Below, piece by piece: positions 1 through 7,287 of a DNA stretch of 13,250 bases; the first letter of the stretch is position 1, and every line of letters starts with the position of its first letter. This DNA comes from UBA3537 sp965657165 (GTDB taxonomy: Bacteria > Bacteroidota > Bacteroidia > Flavobacteriales > Flavobacteriaceae): NCBI GenBank assembly GCA_965657165.1, contig CBFHNG010000047.1, positions 1 through 13,250 on the forward strand, in the 5' to 3' direction. Under the pieces are notes generated by a model. The model did no database searches. It was not told the DNA's origin and was given only the letters and a program-made list of their open reading frames with translations. Both the position numbers and the translations under genes were made by a program.

Positions 1-371
1 ATGATATTGATATTAGTAGAGGAGATATGATTGTAAGATCAAATAACAAACCAGATGCTTCTCAAGATCTTGACGTTATGTTGTGTTGGCTGCATAAAAA
101 TTCTTCTATTCCTAGAGCGAAGTATTCAATTAGACATACGAGCAATGAACAAAAGGCCATCATTCAAGAAGTAGTTTATAAAATAGACATCAATACTTTG
201 GAGCGCAATAAAGTAGACAAAAACTTAAACATGAATGATATTTGTAAAGTTAAAATTAGAACAACAAGACCATTAATGATAGATTCTTACAGAGAAAATA
301 GAATAACGGGAAGTATTATATTGATAGATGACACCACTAATGAAACCGTTGCCGCAGGAATGATTGTGTAG
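1..371 (+). CDS. cysN: Sulfate adenylyltransferase subunit 1 (CysN), 3' part only
   Basis: This is the C-terminal part of the GTPase subunit of ATP sulfurylase, which with CysD makes adenosine 5'-phosphosulfate from ATP and sulfate. The reading frame is open from base 3 to the stop at 369-371 (122 residues visible); the true start lies upstream, so the ATG at 27 is internal. The visible part matches the EF-Tu-like C-terminal beta-barrel: DIDISRGDMIV, then ARYSIRHT-like text (here AKYSIRHT), the YKIDINTLE strand, IRTTRPLMIDSYRENR and the typical family ending TGSIILIDDTTNETVAAGMIV. The protein stops where a stand-alone CysN stops, so there is no fused APS kinase (CysC) domain as in NodQ; CysC would have to be a separate gene. 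The gene leads directly into a sulfotransferase gene 33 nt downstream, which suggests it feeds PAPS into glycan sulfation, although use in sulfate assimilation is not excluded. Confidence 0.9.
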   Translation, partial: DIDISRGDMIVRSNNKPDASQDLDVMLCWLHKNSSIPRAKYSIRHTSNEQKAIIQEVVYKIDINTLERNKVDKNLNMNDICKVKIRTTRPLMIDSYRENRITGSIILIDDTTNETVAAGMIV

Positions 372-380
372 TTTTTTAAC

Positions 381-400
381 TTTTTTGTAAACACAAAAAA
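381..400 (+). repeat. Small A/T-rich inverted repeat between cysN and the sulfotransferase gene
   Basis: TTTTTTGT (381-388) and ACAAAAAA (393-400) form a perfect 8-bp inverted repeat around the loop AAAC. It fills most of the 33-nt gap. The stem is almost all A-T and would be weak in RNA, and it has no G/C-rich base, so it is not a convincing intrinsic terminator. It could be a mild attenuator or chance in an AT-rich spacer. Confidence 0.4.
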
Positions 401-404
401 ATAA

Positions 405-1229
405 ATGAAGGTAAAGCAAATATTGGGTAAGTTTGAACACGCTACGAGGTTACTGTATATTAACAGTGTTACTTTAGTTAATAAATCAGTATTAGTAGTA
501 GAATATCCAAAATCTGGAGGAACATGGTTGTCTCAGTTATTATCTGGTTGTTTAGAATTGCCATTTCCAAGAAATCAATATCCTATATTAAAAACAGCAG
601 TTTATCACAGCCATTATCAACCAAAATATTTAATTGACAAAAATAAGCATATAGTTTGGTTACTTAGAGACGGTAGAGATATTATGGTTTCTTCTTATTT
701 TCATCATTTGGTTTGGAATGAAAAGAACAGAAAAGATCCTAAATTGGTGAATTATTACAGGGATCGTTTAAAGTTTGAAGACTATTCAGAAATAAAAAAG
801 AATTTAGCTCAGTACATTGAGTTTTTATTTACTGATAAGCCATCTAAATTTAAATTTTTTAACTATCCCGGAAATTGGAAATGCTACAACGAGAAATGGT
901 TAGAGGCTAGCAAATCTAATTCTAATATCTACTCTATTACATATGAAGATATGCTTACCAATGCTTATGGTGAAATGGTAAAGTTTTTTGATCAGCAATT
1001 TTCAGATTTAGATGTTTCTAAAGACATCATCCAAAAAGTAGTGAGTAAATATTCTTTTGAAAACCAGACTAAGAGAAAGCCAGGAGAGGAAAATACCAAC
1101 AGTTTTTTAAGAAAAGGTATTTCTGGAGATTGGAAAAACTATTTCAATGAAGAAGCTAAAGATATCTTTAAGCACTATGCTGGAGATTTGTTGATAAAGC
1201 TGGGTTATGAAGAGGATTTTTACTGGTAA
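405..1229 (+). CDS. SULT-type sulfotransferase (Sulfotransfer_1 family)
   Basis: This is a 274-residue soluble enzyme predicted to move a sulfuryl group from PAPS to a hydroxyl, most likely on a glycan or its lipid-linked precursor. The family signature is complete. YPKSGGTWL (residues 34-42) is the loop that binds the 5'-phosphosulfate, with Lys36 as the expected catalytic lysine. WLLRDGRDIMVSSYF (85-99) holds the Arg88 and Ser96 expected to bind the 3'-phosphate. ITYEDML (178-184) and the late RKGISGDWKNYF segment (236-247) complete the PAPS site and closely resemble cytosolic SULT enzymes. No signal peptide or membrane segment is visible, so it should act in the cytoplasm before flipping. 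The length is usual for the family. It lies 33 nt after cysN and 8 nt before the flippase gene. The acceptor cannot be read from the sequence. Confidence 0.92.
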   Translation: MKVKQILGKFEHATRLLYINSVTLVNKSVLVVEYPKSGGTWLSQLLSGCLELPFPRNQYPILKTAVYHSHYQPKYLIDKNKHIVWLLRDGRDIMVSSYFHHLVWNEKNRKDPKLVNYYRDRLKFEDYSEIKKNLAQYIEFLFTDKPSKFKFFNYPGNWKCYNEKWLEASKSNSNIYSITYEDMLTNAYGEMVKFFDQQFSDLDVSKDIIQKVVSKYSFENQTKRKPGEENTNSFLRKGISGDWKNYFNEEAKDIFKHYAGDLLIKLGYEEDFYW

Positions 1230-1237
1230 TTAGGTGA

Positions 1238-2557
1238 ATGAATATTGGTAAAAAAATTATAGAATTAAAACAGGATGCAGTAATCCGTAAAAGCCTCTAT
1301 GTACTTTTAATAAGAGTTGTTGGAGCAGGATTGCAAATGTTAACCATGGTTTTGATTACTAATAACGCAAAAGAAACATTAGTAGGTCAGTATAATTATT
1401 TTAATTCCACTATAGTGCTTTTAGGCGCCCTTACCTTACTTGGTATGAATAACTCTTTTATGCAGTTTTCAGGGCGATTTGAAGCAGAACAGCAATTTGG
1501 TAAAGTGGTATCACTTTACAAGCGCAAACTGTTACTTTTATCAATTACGTTTTTGAGTTTTTTCCTACTATTCATAATACTGTCTCAATTCACTGATATA
1601 ACTTATTTTAAGGATCCAGATGTAGCCCCCGTATTATACAGAGTATTTCTATGCTTATTTCCTTTTTCTTTAAGTCTATTGAACTTTGAGGTCATAAGGG
1701 CTTTAGGCTTGTTATATACTTCAGAAATTTTTAGAAATCTAGGCAGATATGGTATTTTTTTCGTTTTTACTTTAATACTTATTTTTAGTAATCAGACTCA
1801 ACGGTTATTGGATGCAATTATATTTTCTTTTGGATTGTTAGCAATTATTATGACTTTAATTATTGTTTTTAGAATGAAAAAGTTAAATCTAGGGTCAAAG
1901 ACATCCAAAGTAGGGTTGAAGGAAATTTTAAATGTTTCGTTCCCTATGTCTTTTAGCCTTATTTCATTACTAATAATGCAGAGTTTTGATGTGTACACAC
2001 TTGAGCAGTACTATTCAATAGACATTATTGCTTATTATGGTGTAGCTATCAAAATTTCTGCTGTAGTAGGAATTATTTTGACTTCAATTAATGCAACTAT
2101 AGCCCCCCAGATATCTAAATTATTTTACAGCAATAATAACCTTGAATTAAAAACAGTTATAAAAAAAGCTACTACTTTAAATATAACCTTATCAGTGCCA
2201 TTAATTCTTGTTATTATTTTTAGCGCAAATTTTATTTTATCTATTTTTGGTTCTAATTATGCTATAGCTAAAATGACACTTTATATAATCCTCTTGGGGC
2301 AAATAGTTAATGCTCTATGTGGTCCAGTTGCCCTTTATTTAAATATGACAGGTAGACAATTTTTTTTGCAGAAACTTTTATTTGTCGCTTTAATTATTAA
2401 TGTTGGAATGAACCTTTTATTAATCCCAAAACATGAAATGATAGGAGCAGCAATAAGTACTGCTTTCTCATTTGCTTTTTGGAATATTTTTGGGTTATTA
2501 TATGTTTTTAAAAAAGATAAGATTAATTTATCTATTTTTGGATTATTTACAAAATAG
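1238..2557 (+). CDS. Wzx-like polysaccharide flippase
   Basis: This is a 439-residue polytopic inner-membrane protein of the polysaccharide transporter group in the MOP superfamily. It would flip undecaprenyl-diphosphate-linked repeat units to the periplasmic side. Hydrophobic helices run along nearly the whole length. Family-like features are the amphipathic N-terminus leading into the first helix (residues 18-41), APQISKLF after the mid-protein helices (289-296), and GQIVNALCGPVALYLNMTG (354-372), typical of the C-terminal half of these flippases. The length is at the short end of the usual range but complete. The gene starts 8 nt after the sulfotransferase gene and ends 5 nt before the lipoprotein gene, so it is likely in the same operon. 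The exact substrate is set by the neighbouring transferases and cannot be inferred from this protein. Confidence 0.9.
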   Translation: MNIGKKIIELKQDAVIRKSLYVLLIRVVGAGLQMLTMVLITNNAKETLVGQYNYFNSTIVLLGALTLLGMNNSFMQFSGRFEAEQQFGKVVSLYKRKLLLLSITFLSFFLLFIILSQFTDITYFKDPDVAPVLYRVFLCLFPFSLSLLNFEVIRALGLLYTSEIFRNLGRYGIFFVFTLILIFSNQTQRLLDAIIFSFGLLAIIMTLIIVFRMKKLNLGSKTSKVGLKEILNVSFPMSFSLISLLIMQSFDVYTLEQYYSIDIIAYYGVAIKISAVVGIILTSINATIAPQISKLFYSNNNLELKTVIKKATTLNITLSVPLILVIIFSANFILSIFGSNYAIAKMTLYIILLGQIVNALCGPVALYLNMTGRQFFLQKLLFVALIINVGMNLLLIPKHEMIGAAISTAFSFAFWNIFGLLYVFKKDKINLSIFGLFTK

Positions 2558-2562
2558 TATTT

Positions 2563-3108
2563 ATGAAAGCAAGACACAAGTTATTATTTATTATAATCAT
2601 TTTAGGAGTAGGTTGTAAAAGTGATAAAAAAGAAACAATACCGGATCAGACCCAAAAGGAAAATATAGAAATAAAGGTAGACGATTCGAAAAATTTGAAA
2701 TTATTTTTTGATGGAATTTTTGCTTTTAACGATTATGTAAAACTCTATTTCGATGATAATACAATAGAGAATGATTCTTTAATTGCAAAGTTAATTAAAA
2801 AGCCTAATGCATGGCAACGGCTTAAATATGTTTTTCCAGAAGAGACTACCCCTTATGAACTTAAAATTCAATTACCCAAATCATCAGAAACATATATTAA
2901 ATTTGATAAAATAGTATTTAATAAGGAAAATAGTAGAATCATTGTCAAAGATTCTGCGTTATTAGTTTATTTTGATTTAGTGAATCTAAAATACTTTTTT
3001 AATAAAAATAAGATTGAGTTAAGAAAGAAAGATACTTTAAAAGAAGCTACTTTAATAGCAAAAAAAACTTTAGTTGAAAGAATACTTAACAGATATAAAC
3101 TGAAGTAA
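2563..3108 (+). CDS. Small predicted lipoprotein of unknown function
   Basis: I do not recognise a characterised family. The 181-residue product begins with a basic stretch, a hydrophobic core (residues 7-17) and a Cys at 18 in the context LGVGC followed by KSDKKE, which reads as a signal peptide II with a charged tail as often seen in exported Bacteroidota lipoproteins; the Gly at -3 is not the classical Leu. After a polar linker to about residue 42 comes a beta-rich segment (LKLFFDGIFAFNDYVKLYFDDN, then WQRLKYVFP and YELKIQLP) of about 100 residues. From memory this resembles a beta-sandwich appendix on some Bacteroidota glycosyltransferases, but this is weak. A lysine-rich helical end follows. 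It lies between flippase and polymerase genes in the same direction, which suggests a role in assembly or surface attachment of the glycan (inference). Confidence 0.7.
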   Translation: MKARHKLLFIIIILGVGCKSDKKETIPDQTQKENIEIKVDDSKNLKLFFDGIFAFNDYVKLYFDDNTIENDSLIAKLIKKPNAWQRLKYVFPEETTPYELKIQLPKSSETYIKFDKIVFNKENSRIIVKDSALLVYFDLVNLKYFFNKNKIELRKKDTLKEATLIAKKTLVERILNRYKLK

Positions 3109-3128
3109 ACCTATTTATAATTAGTCTT

Positions 3129-4424
3129 ATGTTACTAGGGTTTATTTTATTTATCGTTTTTCTTGGAATGTTTAAGTTCCTAACTAAAACTTTAAGATTT
3201 TTAATAATAAGCCCAGTTTATTTGTTTTTGTTGTTTAATTTGCTGATCCTAGTTTTCTCAACGTTATATTTTCATTTTTACGATGAAAAATTTTCTTTGG
3301 TTAAAGTAGATGAGATAAGTAGTGCAAGGTTTTGGTTTGTACTTAATCATTATATTCTTGCCGATATTCTTTTTATTCTTGGATTTTTAATGTACCACTT
3401 TATCTCAGCTCCAAATATTCGTAAGCTTTATAGAGAAAACTTAAATAAGAAATTATTTGGGCAAATAAATAATAATAGTTCAAGAATATTACTTATTGCT
3501 GGGATTCTAACATTTTTTATAGTGGGTTTTTACCTATCCACATATGGTTCAGGGTTATGGTTTCGGGATGAGTATATCCCTAAGTCTATGAATAAGACTT
3601 TAATTACTATTGCAAAAATTCTATCACTTGTAGTTGCCATTGGTCTGGGAGTTGCTTCAAAGACAAAAAAATTGGCCTGCAACACTTTGATGTTTGCCAT
3701 TTTTTTGTTAACATTTAGTACGGGTTCAAGGACTGCCTTTTTATTGTTAGTTATTTACTTTTTCTTTGCGTATTTAAGTTCAGAATACAGCTTAAAAAAT
3801 AGTCTAAAATTTTTTGCTAAAATGGGAGCTTCGTTCCTTATTTTATCATATTTAATGAGATTTAGAACTTTTGAAACTTTTGGCTTAAAACCATATTTAA
3901 ATACTATTCTTTCTGGAGATGCTTATGTAATCGAATCGTTTTCATTTAATATATATTATTCGTTTATATTTGGTGTTTTTGCAACTGCTAAAACTATGTC
4001 CCTTTATACTACAGATTGGTATCACATGTTTGTAAGTCTAAACCCATTACCAGGAGCTCTTGCAGGGTGGCCAGAAGTTGCAAAAGAATTACTTATTACA
4101 AGATTTATGCCTTACACCTTGCACGGGCAAGTATTTCAAGGAGGGTTTATCTTTATTTCACTATTTTTTACTTCGATTGGAGCTTTCTTTGGTTTCTTTG
4201 AAAAAGTCATTAGAAAAGAGTTAATATCAAACAAGCGAAATTTAGCATTCTTTTTAATGCTTATTTTACTACTATTTATAGTCTATAGTTTTGAGTATCA
4301 TCTCCGATCAGCCTTTAGATACATTTATTATGCTTTCTTTTTACTTTTTTTTGTTTGGATTATGCGTGGATTAAGAAAAATGATATTACTCTTACTAAAA
4401 CGATCTAAATCAAAAAAAAATTAA
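3129..4424 (+). CDS. Wzy-like oligosaccharide repeat-unit polymerase
   Basis: This is a 431-residue polytopic membrane protein with about ten to twelve hydrophobic helices. It is best explained as the polymerase that joins lipid-linked repeat units on the periplasmic face. TGSRTA (residues 198-203) sits at the start of a helix in mid-protein, a pattern common in O-antigen polymerases. A hydrophilic loop with SLNPLPG (303-309) and a conserved-looking GQVFQGG (333-339) precedes the C-terminal helices, again typical of this group. Wzy proteins share little sequence, so the call rests on topology, these short motifs and position in the locus. A 20-nt spacer follows the lipoprotein gene. The stop codon abuts the start codon of the next gene with no gap, so the two are probably co-translated. 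Confidence 0.8.
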   Translation: MLLGFILFIVFLGMFKFLTKTLRFLIISPVYLFLLFNLLILVFSTLYFHFYDEKFSLVKVDEISSARFWFVLNHYILADILFILGFLMYHFISAPNIRKLYRENLNKKLFGQINNNSSRILLIAGILTFFIVGFYLSTYGSGLWFRDEYIPKSMNKTLITIAKILSLVVAIGLGVASKTKKLACNTLMFAIFLLTFSTGSRTAFLLLVIYFFFAYLSSEYSLKNSLKFFAKMGASFLILSYLMRFRTFETFGLKPYLNTILSGDAYVIESFSFNIYYSFIFGVFATAKTMSLYTTDWYHMFVSLNPLPGALAGWPEVAKELLITRFMPYTLHGQVFQGGFIFISLFFTSIGAFFGFFEKVIRKELISNKRNLAFFLMLILLLFIVYSFEYHLRSAFRYIYYAFFLLFFVWIMRGLRKMILLLLKRSKSKKN

Positions 4425-5639
4425 ATGCCAATGGGATTTAAAATATCTAGAAATTTAAGAAGTTATATTAATCATAATTTGCCGTTTTTGCTTTTCGGAG
4501 TCTATCCGCTTTTTTTCTCTGAACATAGAGGAGTTTTGGTAATTTTATTAATTATTCAAGTTATTTTTATGTTAATTAAATCACCAAAACTTTCTTTTCA
4601 TAAGCTATTTTTTGTAAATAGTGCCTTATACATATTATATATAATAGTTTATTTGTTTATAAGTCAAGATAAAAGCACAATAAAGGTGTTTGAAACAGGG
4701 CTTTCCTTATTAATAATGCCTTTTGTTTTTTTGGTGTTTTCTATTAGCAACAAGAGTATCTTTGAAGACGCAAAAGAACATCAATTTTTTAATGTATTTT
4801 ACATCTCCTGCTTTTTGTATTCGAGCATTGGATTTATCTATATCATCTGCTTAGGCTTATTTACGGAAGATTACCCTTATATGTTTTATATCAACCAACT
4901 TAGTAAAACCATTCCTATCGTTTATGATCACCCAATTTATTCATCTTTATTATTGGGGATAGCCATAATTTACTGGTTTAAAAGAATAACCTCTGACAAT
5001 ATTAAATTATCAGTATCTAAGATTGTGAGTGTCTTAGTTATTGTATTATTTCTATTGTTCTTGTCAAGGAAAGGGGTTATTATAGCTTCAATTGTAAGTT
5101 TGTTGTTGTTTTTCAAAAATAAAGTTATGTTAAAAATGACAGTTCTTTTGACTACTTGTTTGCTTTTATTGATGGTTATTCCATCAACAAGAGCACGTAT
5201 GCAAAAAATTACAGAACCTGAATCCTATTCAAAGAATAATGAAACCAATTCTGTTAACAACCGACTAAATATATATAAATGTGCTGTTCAAAAAATTAAG
5301 GAAAAACCAATTTTTGGATTTGGAATTAATGATGATAAACAAGCACTTTATAATTGCTACAAAAAGGAGTTATATTATCTTTATGAAAGTAAATTTAACA
5401 CACACAATCAATTCTTAAGCATAACCATGAAAGCTGGAATAGTAGGACTTATAGTGTTTTTATTTATGCTTATATATAACTTTAAATTGGCTTTTAGTTT
5501 ACAAAACAGATTGTATTTAAGTTTGTTAGTTTTTTTTATCATTGTAATGCTGACGGAAAATATATTAGAAAGGCAAAATGGTGTAATAATTTTTACATTT
5601 ATAATTAATTACTTTGCTTTTAAATCATTACAAAAATAA
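4425..5639 (+). CDS. O-antigen ligase / polymerase-like membrane protein (Wzy_C-type)
   Basis: This is a 404-residue polytopic membrane protein of the O-antigen ligase superfamily, which includes WaaL-type ligases and some Wzy polymerases. Supporting features are the DHPIYSSL segment (residues 168-175), SRKGVII at the start of a helix (214-220), and a large periplasmic loop (about 252-330) containing NNRLNIYKCAVQKI, then KPIFGFGIND (294-303) and THNQFL (326-331); the His in this last motif matches the conserved histidine of the family. TENILERQNG (377-386) near the end is also typical. It could join finished glycan to a lipid or protein acceptor while the preceding gene polymerises, or both could be polymerases. 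The start at 4425 directly follows the previous stop; a second ATG at 4431 is an alternative start only two codons later. Confidence 0.82.
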   Translation: MPMGFKISRNLRSYINHNLPFLLFGVYPLFFSEHRGVLVILLIIQVIFMLIKSPKLSFHKLFFVNSALYILYIIVYLFISQDKSTIKVFETGLSLLIMPFVFLVFSISNKSIFEDAKEHQFFNVFYISCFLYSSIGFIYIICLGLFTEDYPYMFYINQLSKTIPIVYDHPIYSSLLLGIAIIYWFKRITSDNIKLSVSKIVSVLVIVLFLLFLSRKGVIIASIVSLLLFFKNKVMLKMTVLLTTCLLLLMVIPSTRARMQKITEPESYSKNNETNSVNNRLNIYKCAVQKIKEKPIFGFGINDDKQALYNCYKKELYYLYESKFNTHNQFLSITMKAGIVGLIVFLFMLIYNFKLAFSLQNRLYLSLLVFFIIVMLTENILERQNGVIIFTFIINYFAFKSLQK

Positions 5640-5647
5640 CTTAGATT

Positions 5648-6727
5648 GTGAAACCTAAAAAAATATTAATTATTGGCCCAATGCCAGAACCCATAACAGG
5701 ATTATCTATTTCTAATAAAGTTGTATATAAAGGGTTGATTAGGAAAGGACATAAAGTAGACTTAATAGATACTTCTTTAAAAAGGTTTGAAGAATCTGTT
5801 GGTAATTTTTCATTAAAAAAAGCAATAGATTTTTTAAAAATATATCTAAAAATATACAAAGTTCCGTTTAGTGATATAATATACATAAGTATAGGCCAAA
5901 GTTTTTTGGGCATAATTAAATATTCTTTATTTATATTTTTTTCTTGGATAACGACTAAAAAAATTATTATTCATTTACACGGTAATGTCTTAGGAGAAAA
6001 TTATCGCTCATTTGGTTTGGTTAAAAAGAAATTGGTAAAATTAGTACTTACAAAAGCATCAATAGGGATAGTACTATCAGAATCCCTAAAAAGCAATTTA
6101 ACCCCATTTTTAAAACTTAAAAACATCAAAGTCTTAACAAACTTTGTACAGGATGAATTTTTCTTATCTGCTAGTGAAAAAAAACAAAAGGAATATAAGA
6201 AGCTGAGAATAGTATATTTGAGCAATTTAATGACTGAAAAAGGGATTTTTTATTTGCTAAAAGCCTTAAAAGAATTAAATAAAAATAAAATTTCTTTTAA
6301 AGCCAAAGTAGCAGGTAATATTGATGAAAAAATTTATCAAAAAGTGTCTCTCGAACTAAATACTTCTGAAAACATAGAATATTTAGGTATAGTGAAAGAA
6401 AAAGAAAAAAAAGATTTATTAATTTGGGGTAATACTTTTGTTTTTCCTTCTTATCTAACTGAAGGACTTCCAATATCAATATTGGAGGCTATGGCAACAG
6501 GAAATATAGTTGTAAGCACAATACATCAATCATTACAGGATAATTTTTCAGAAAAGAACATTATTTATATAATGAAAGAGTGTTCTGAATCTATAAGTGA
6601 AAAGTTACAGCTTCTTTCTAATAATATTGGTGAACACGATGAGATGTTAAAAGCTAACTATAATTTTAGTGAGAATTTAAGAGAATCAAAGTTTATAAAC
6701 AGGTTAGAGAACATTTTGATAAAATAA
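5648..6727 (+). CDS. Glycosyltransferase family 4 (GT-B fold)
   Basis: This is a 359-residue retaining-type glycosyltransferase that would add one sugar from a nucleotide-sugar donor to the lipid-linked repeat unit. The N-terminal Rossmann half begins KKILIIGPMPEPITGLS, with the Gly-rich loop usual for the acceptor domain. The C-terminal half has YLSNLMTEKGI (190-200), the phosphate-binding strand and loop, and FPSYLTEGLPISILEAMATG (266-285), which contains the E-x7-E pair (Glu272 and Glu280) diagnostic for GT4 nucleotide-sugar binding. No membrane segment is needed, although the hydrophobic stretch at 85-100 could sit at the membrane face. I take the GTG at 5648 as start because it puts the first beta strand at the expected place. 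Gaps of 8 nt before and 2 nt after place it in the operon. Donor and linkage are unknown. Confidence 0.9.
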   Translation: MKPKKILIIGPMPEPITGLSISNKVVYKGLIRKGHKVDLIDTSLKRFEESVGNFSLKKAIDFLKIYLKIYKVPFSDIIYISIGQSFLGIIKYSLFIFFSWITTKKIIIHLHGNVLGENYRSFGLVKKKLVKLVLTKASIGIVLSESLKSNLTPFLKLKNIKVLTNFVQDEFFLSASEKKQKEYKKLRIVYLSNLMTEKGIFYLLKALKELNKNKISFKAKVAGNIDEKIYQKVSLELNTSENIEYLGIVKEKEKKDLLIWGNTFVFPSYLTEGLPISILEAMATGNIVVSTIHQSLQDNFSEKNIIYIMKECSESISEKLQLLSNNIGEHDEMLKANYNFSENLRESKFINRLENILIK

Positions 6728-6729
6728 TT

Positions 6730-7287
6730 ATGGATTTTAATTTTCAAAATTTAAGTAGATATAATACACCAAGCGATTTTAGAGGAAAATCTAAAATAAT
6801 AGTACAATTTTGGTGGGTGGTCTATGCTGTTTTTTTTCGGCTATCCCCGCAAGTTCTCTATGCATGGAGACGTTTTTTGTTAAGATTATTTGGCGCCAAA
6901 ATTGGAAAAAATGTAATTATCAGACCTTCTGCAAGAATAACCTATCCCTGGAAGGTTTCAATCGGTGATTATAGCTGGATAGGAGATGACGTTGTTTTAT
7001 ATTCTTTAGGAAATATTAAAATTGGAGAAAACACTGTTATTTCTCAAAGAAGTTATATTTGTACAGGAACTCATGATTACAATTCAGAAGATTTTAGAAT
7101 ATATGCTGAAGATGTAAATATAGGCTCAAAATGCTGGTTAGCTACAGATGTTTATATTGCTCCAGGAATAAACATTGAAGATGGTGTTGTTGTTGGTGCA
7201 AGAAGTTCTGTTTTTTCAGATCTTGATGCTAATAAAGTATACGTAGGTTCACCCGCAAAGAGCATTAAAAATAGAAAGCTTGAGTAA
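6730..7287 (+). CDS. WcaF-like hexapeptide-repeat acyltransferase
   Basis: This is a 185-residue left-handed beta-helix acyltransferase similar to WcaF of colanic acid synthesis, which O-acetylates a sugar of the repeat unit using acetyl-CoA. The protein starts with LSRYNTPSDFRGKSK and a hydrophobic amphipathic stretch (23-53) typical of WcaF-like enzymes. Hexapeptide repeats then run from about residue 56 to 165 (GAKIGKNVIIRP, VSIGDYSWIGDDV, IKIGENTVIS and so on). TGTHDY (112-117) carries the expected catalytic His115, and YVGSPAK (171-177) is the family's usual end. The last bases overlap the start of the next gene by 8 nt in another frame. Acetyl is the likely group, but the exact acyl group and acceptor are not shown by sequence. 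Confidence 0.9.
   Translation: MDFNFQNLSRYNTPSDFRGKSKIIVQFWWVVYAVFFRLSPQVLYAWRRFLLRLFGAKIGKNVIIRPSARITYPWKVSIGDYSWIGDDVVLYSLGNIKIGENTVISQRSYICTGTHDYNSEDFRIYAEDVNIGSKCWLATDVYIAPGINIEDGVVVGARSSVFSDLDANKVYVGSPAKSIKNRKLE

Noticed and set aside
27..371. A separate 114-residue gene starting at the ATG at 27
   Set aside because: The same frame is open back to base 3 and the upstream residues DIDISRGD continue the CysN family sequence, so this ATG is internal to a gene cut by the window edge.
2504..2540. TATTTTTG at 2533-2540 as a promoter for the lipoprotein gene
   Set aside because: It fits TAnnTTTG, but no TTTG-like element lies at the right distance upstream, it is inside the flippase gene, and such matches are expected by chance in sequence this AT-rich.
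1798..2577. Minus-strand open frames opposite the flippase gene
   Set aside because: Their translations are mirror images of hydrophobic coding sequence and lack start context or family features.
4412..4420. Run of nine A near the end of the polymerase gene as a programmed or accidental frameshift site
   Set aside because: The frame stays intact and ends in a normal stop just before the next start; the run is only three codons from the end and homopolymers are common in this sequence.
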